From positions 1-6,222 of the forward strand of contig CANQBU010000073.1 in NCBI GenBank assembly GCA_947589615.1: DNA of 6,222 bases. Direction: 5' to 3'. Position 1 is the first letter of the stretch; each line of letters opens with the position of its first letter. This DNA is from an uncultured Clostridia bacterium (GTDB lineage: Bacteria; Bacillota; Clostridia; Christensenellales; UBA1242). This document shows, in pieces, positions 5,171 through 6,222 of this stretch. The notes under the pieces were generated by a model that was given only the letters and a program-made list of their open reading frames with translations, searched no databases and was not told the DNA's origin. The position numbers were made by a program, and so were the translations under genes.

Positions 5171-6061
5171 CTAATCCAGCAAATCAATTTTTTCTAAAAG
5201 ATAAGTCAATACAGTTTTCTCATCTACAACGATTTTTGCCTGACATGCCATTCCGTTCATAAGCGTAGCCTCCTCACCGTCCTTTCCATGTAAAGTCATG
5301 TTCTCACAACTTACTCTCACCAGATAATAGGCGTATCCTGTACTTTGATTAATAGAAATGTCTTTCGCTATGTTTTCTACCGTCCCGTCAAAGTATCCAT
5401 ATTCACTGGATGGATAGGCAGCAATTTCAAACTTTACTTCCTGTCCTTCTTTAATTTTTGCTATATCTGTATTTTCTACATAGATTTCTGCATAATACTT
5501 TGATTCTGCTTCTGGATATATCGTTCCAATAGAAGTTCCCTCTTGTACGAAGCTTCCTGTTTTTAATTCCTGTGAGGTATAAAAATATCCAGACACATTT
5601 GCTTTTATAATGCAGTTATCATTCTGAATATCATAGCTTTTTAAATAAGTTTCACATTCCTCCACCCTATCTTCATAGGTAAGAATTTCTGCTGCTATAT
5701 TTCCTTTCTCAGTAAGGATTGCGACTGTTTCTTTTGCCTCATTATCTACGCCATTTACAGCATCCAACTGTAAGTTTGCGGATGTAAGATTTGATTCTAG
5801 TGATAGTATGGTATCATTGTATCCCGAAATTTGCTGTTCAATGGTTGCAATCTGCTGCAGTTCCAGATTCATCAATGCCTGTTTTTTTCTGTTTGTAATA
5901 AATCACGTGCAGTTATAAGCGCATCTCTCTGTTCTTTTAATGCTTGCGTATCAACAGTCATAGTATTTGTTGTTACAGCCTCTGTTATAGTTCCATCCGT
6001 CACATCATTACCACTTACCGATTCGTCTTCTGTTGCAGGTTCTTCTTCTTTATTAGTTAAC
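5171..6061 (-). pseudogene. HlyD-type bacteriocin export adaptor, 5'-truncated and frameshifted
   Basis: Membrane fusion (adaptor) protein that links an ABC exporter to substrate release in bacteriocin secretion. The downstream part (5171-5875) shows a coiled coil (LELQQIATIEQQISGYNDTI), then the half-lipoyl/barrel region NVSGYFYTSQELKTGSFVQE, AEIYVENTDIAKIKEGQEV, and a tail ending LTYLLEKIDLLD, all typical of the clostridial bacteriocin HlyD family. The upstream part (5872 to about 6061) encodes an acidic linker (EEEPATEDESVSG) and the start of the coiled coil, ending at TGA 5872-5874. The two halves join exactly if the A7 tract at 5882-5888 were read as A8 or by a -1 slip, so they are one gene. 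The N-terminal membrane anchor and first lipoyl half (roughly 150 residues) are absent: no ATG or membrane helix precedes, and an in-frame TGA lies further up. The gene is therefore almost certainly non-functional as shown. Confidence 0.85.
5881..5887 (-). other. A AAA AAC slippery heptamer at the frame break
   Basis: In the upstream HlyD frame the codons GAA AAA AAC AGG CAT TGA place the heptamer A AAA AAC in the phase required for -1 ribosomal slippage (X XXY YYZ). A -1 slip continues as CAG GCA TTG ATG AAT, exactly the downstream HlyD frame. A plain one-base loss from an A8 tract gives the same picture and is the simpler explanation. Confidence 0.6.
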
Positions 6062-6222
6062 AAATTAATAATTAATGAAATAAAATTGCTTTTACAAAAT
6101 AATCCAAAAGTAATTAAAGAAACAGTAGAAGTAACTTTAGATCAAATCGCATCTTGCAGTAGCAATATAAAAATATTTTTATATGTTAGAGAGTCAGAAT
6201 ATTCTAAATTTTTAAAAGAAAA
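6059..6222 (+). CDS. Open plus-strand frame of AT-rich DNA, running off the right edge
   Basis: From about 6059 to the right edge one plus-strand frame is open for 54 codons (INEIKLLLQNNPKVIKETVE and onward to SEYSKFLKE) although GC is only about 20%, where stops should be frequent. The product is lysine-rich and helical, with the shape 'NPxVIxxxVxxxL ... IxIFLYVRESEYSKFL'. This faintly resembles the C-terminal half of FliH/YscL-type stator proteins, a by-eye impression only. No start is visible: in-frame sequence to the left is the antisense of the HlyD fragment. It is probably the inside of a gene joined to the HlyD gene by rearrangement or by an assembly or amplification chimera. Confidence 0.4.

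Noticed and set aside
6056..6061. GTTAAC palindrome at the AT-rich junction as a cloning or ligation scar
   Set aside because: A six-base palindrome is expected by chance in AT-rich DNA and nothing else suggests cloning.

Overview
The window looks like accessory DNA from a low-to-medium GC gut Firmicute, most likely a clostridium of the Lachnospiraceae type. The evidence is strong AGGAGG-like ribosome binding sites, good sigma-A type promoters, two large serine recombinases of the clostridial transposon style, a DUF6076-like protein, and a bacteriocin-type HlyD protein. Nothing here is a housekeeping gene, so the genus cannot be fixed.

Layout. Positions 1-2679, minus strand: a compact set of a 63-residue protein, a complete 560-residue large serine recombinase, and a second large serine recombinase that runs off the left edge. 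The recombinase genes are separated by one base. Positions 2680-3813: about 1.1 kb without a convincing large gene. It holds a good minus-strand promoter (3177-3205) that would give a roughly 490-nt leader for the recombinase set, several hairpins, a three-codon ORF with a well-placed ribosome binding site, a 66-nt near-perfect hairpin (3354-3419), a possible decayed reading frame, and the plus-strand promoter and operator-like repeats of the next gene. Positions 3814-5124, plus strand: a 436-residue DUF6076-like protein with a four-cysteine zinc-binding pattern. Positions 5171 to about 6061, minus strand: the C-terminal two thirds of a HlyD-type bacteriocin export adaptor, broken by a one-base frameshift at an A7 tract and cut off at its 5' end. 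Positions 6062-6222: GC falls to about 20% and an open plus-strand frame runs off the right edge, so the sequence changes origin near 6060.

How it fits together (inference). The two recombinases probably form the mobility module of an integrative element, perhaps acting as a pair. The small protein ahead of them may be a TnpW-like accessory factor. The divergent DUF6076 gene is likely cargo or a regulatory partner. The export gene fragment is probably flanking host DNA, with an element boundary between 5125 and 5170, or the remains of an older insertion. The most unusual points are the long structured leader of the recombinase set, the palindrome lying over the DUF6076 promoter, the in-frame A AAA AAC heptamer exactly where the HlyD frame breaks, and the abrupt junction near 6060.
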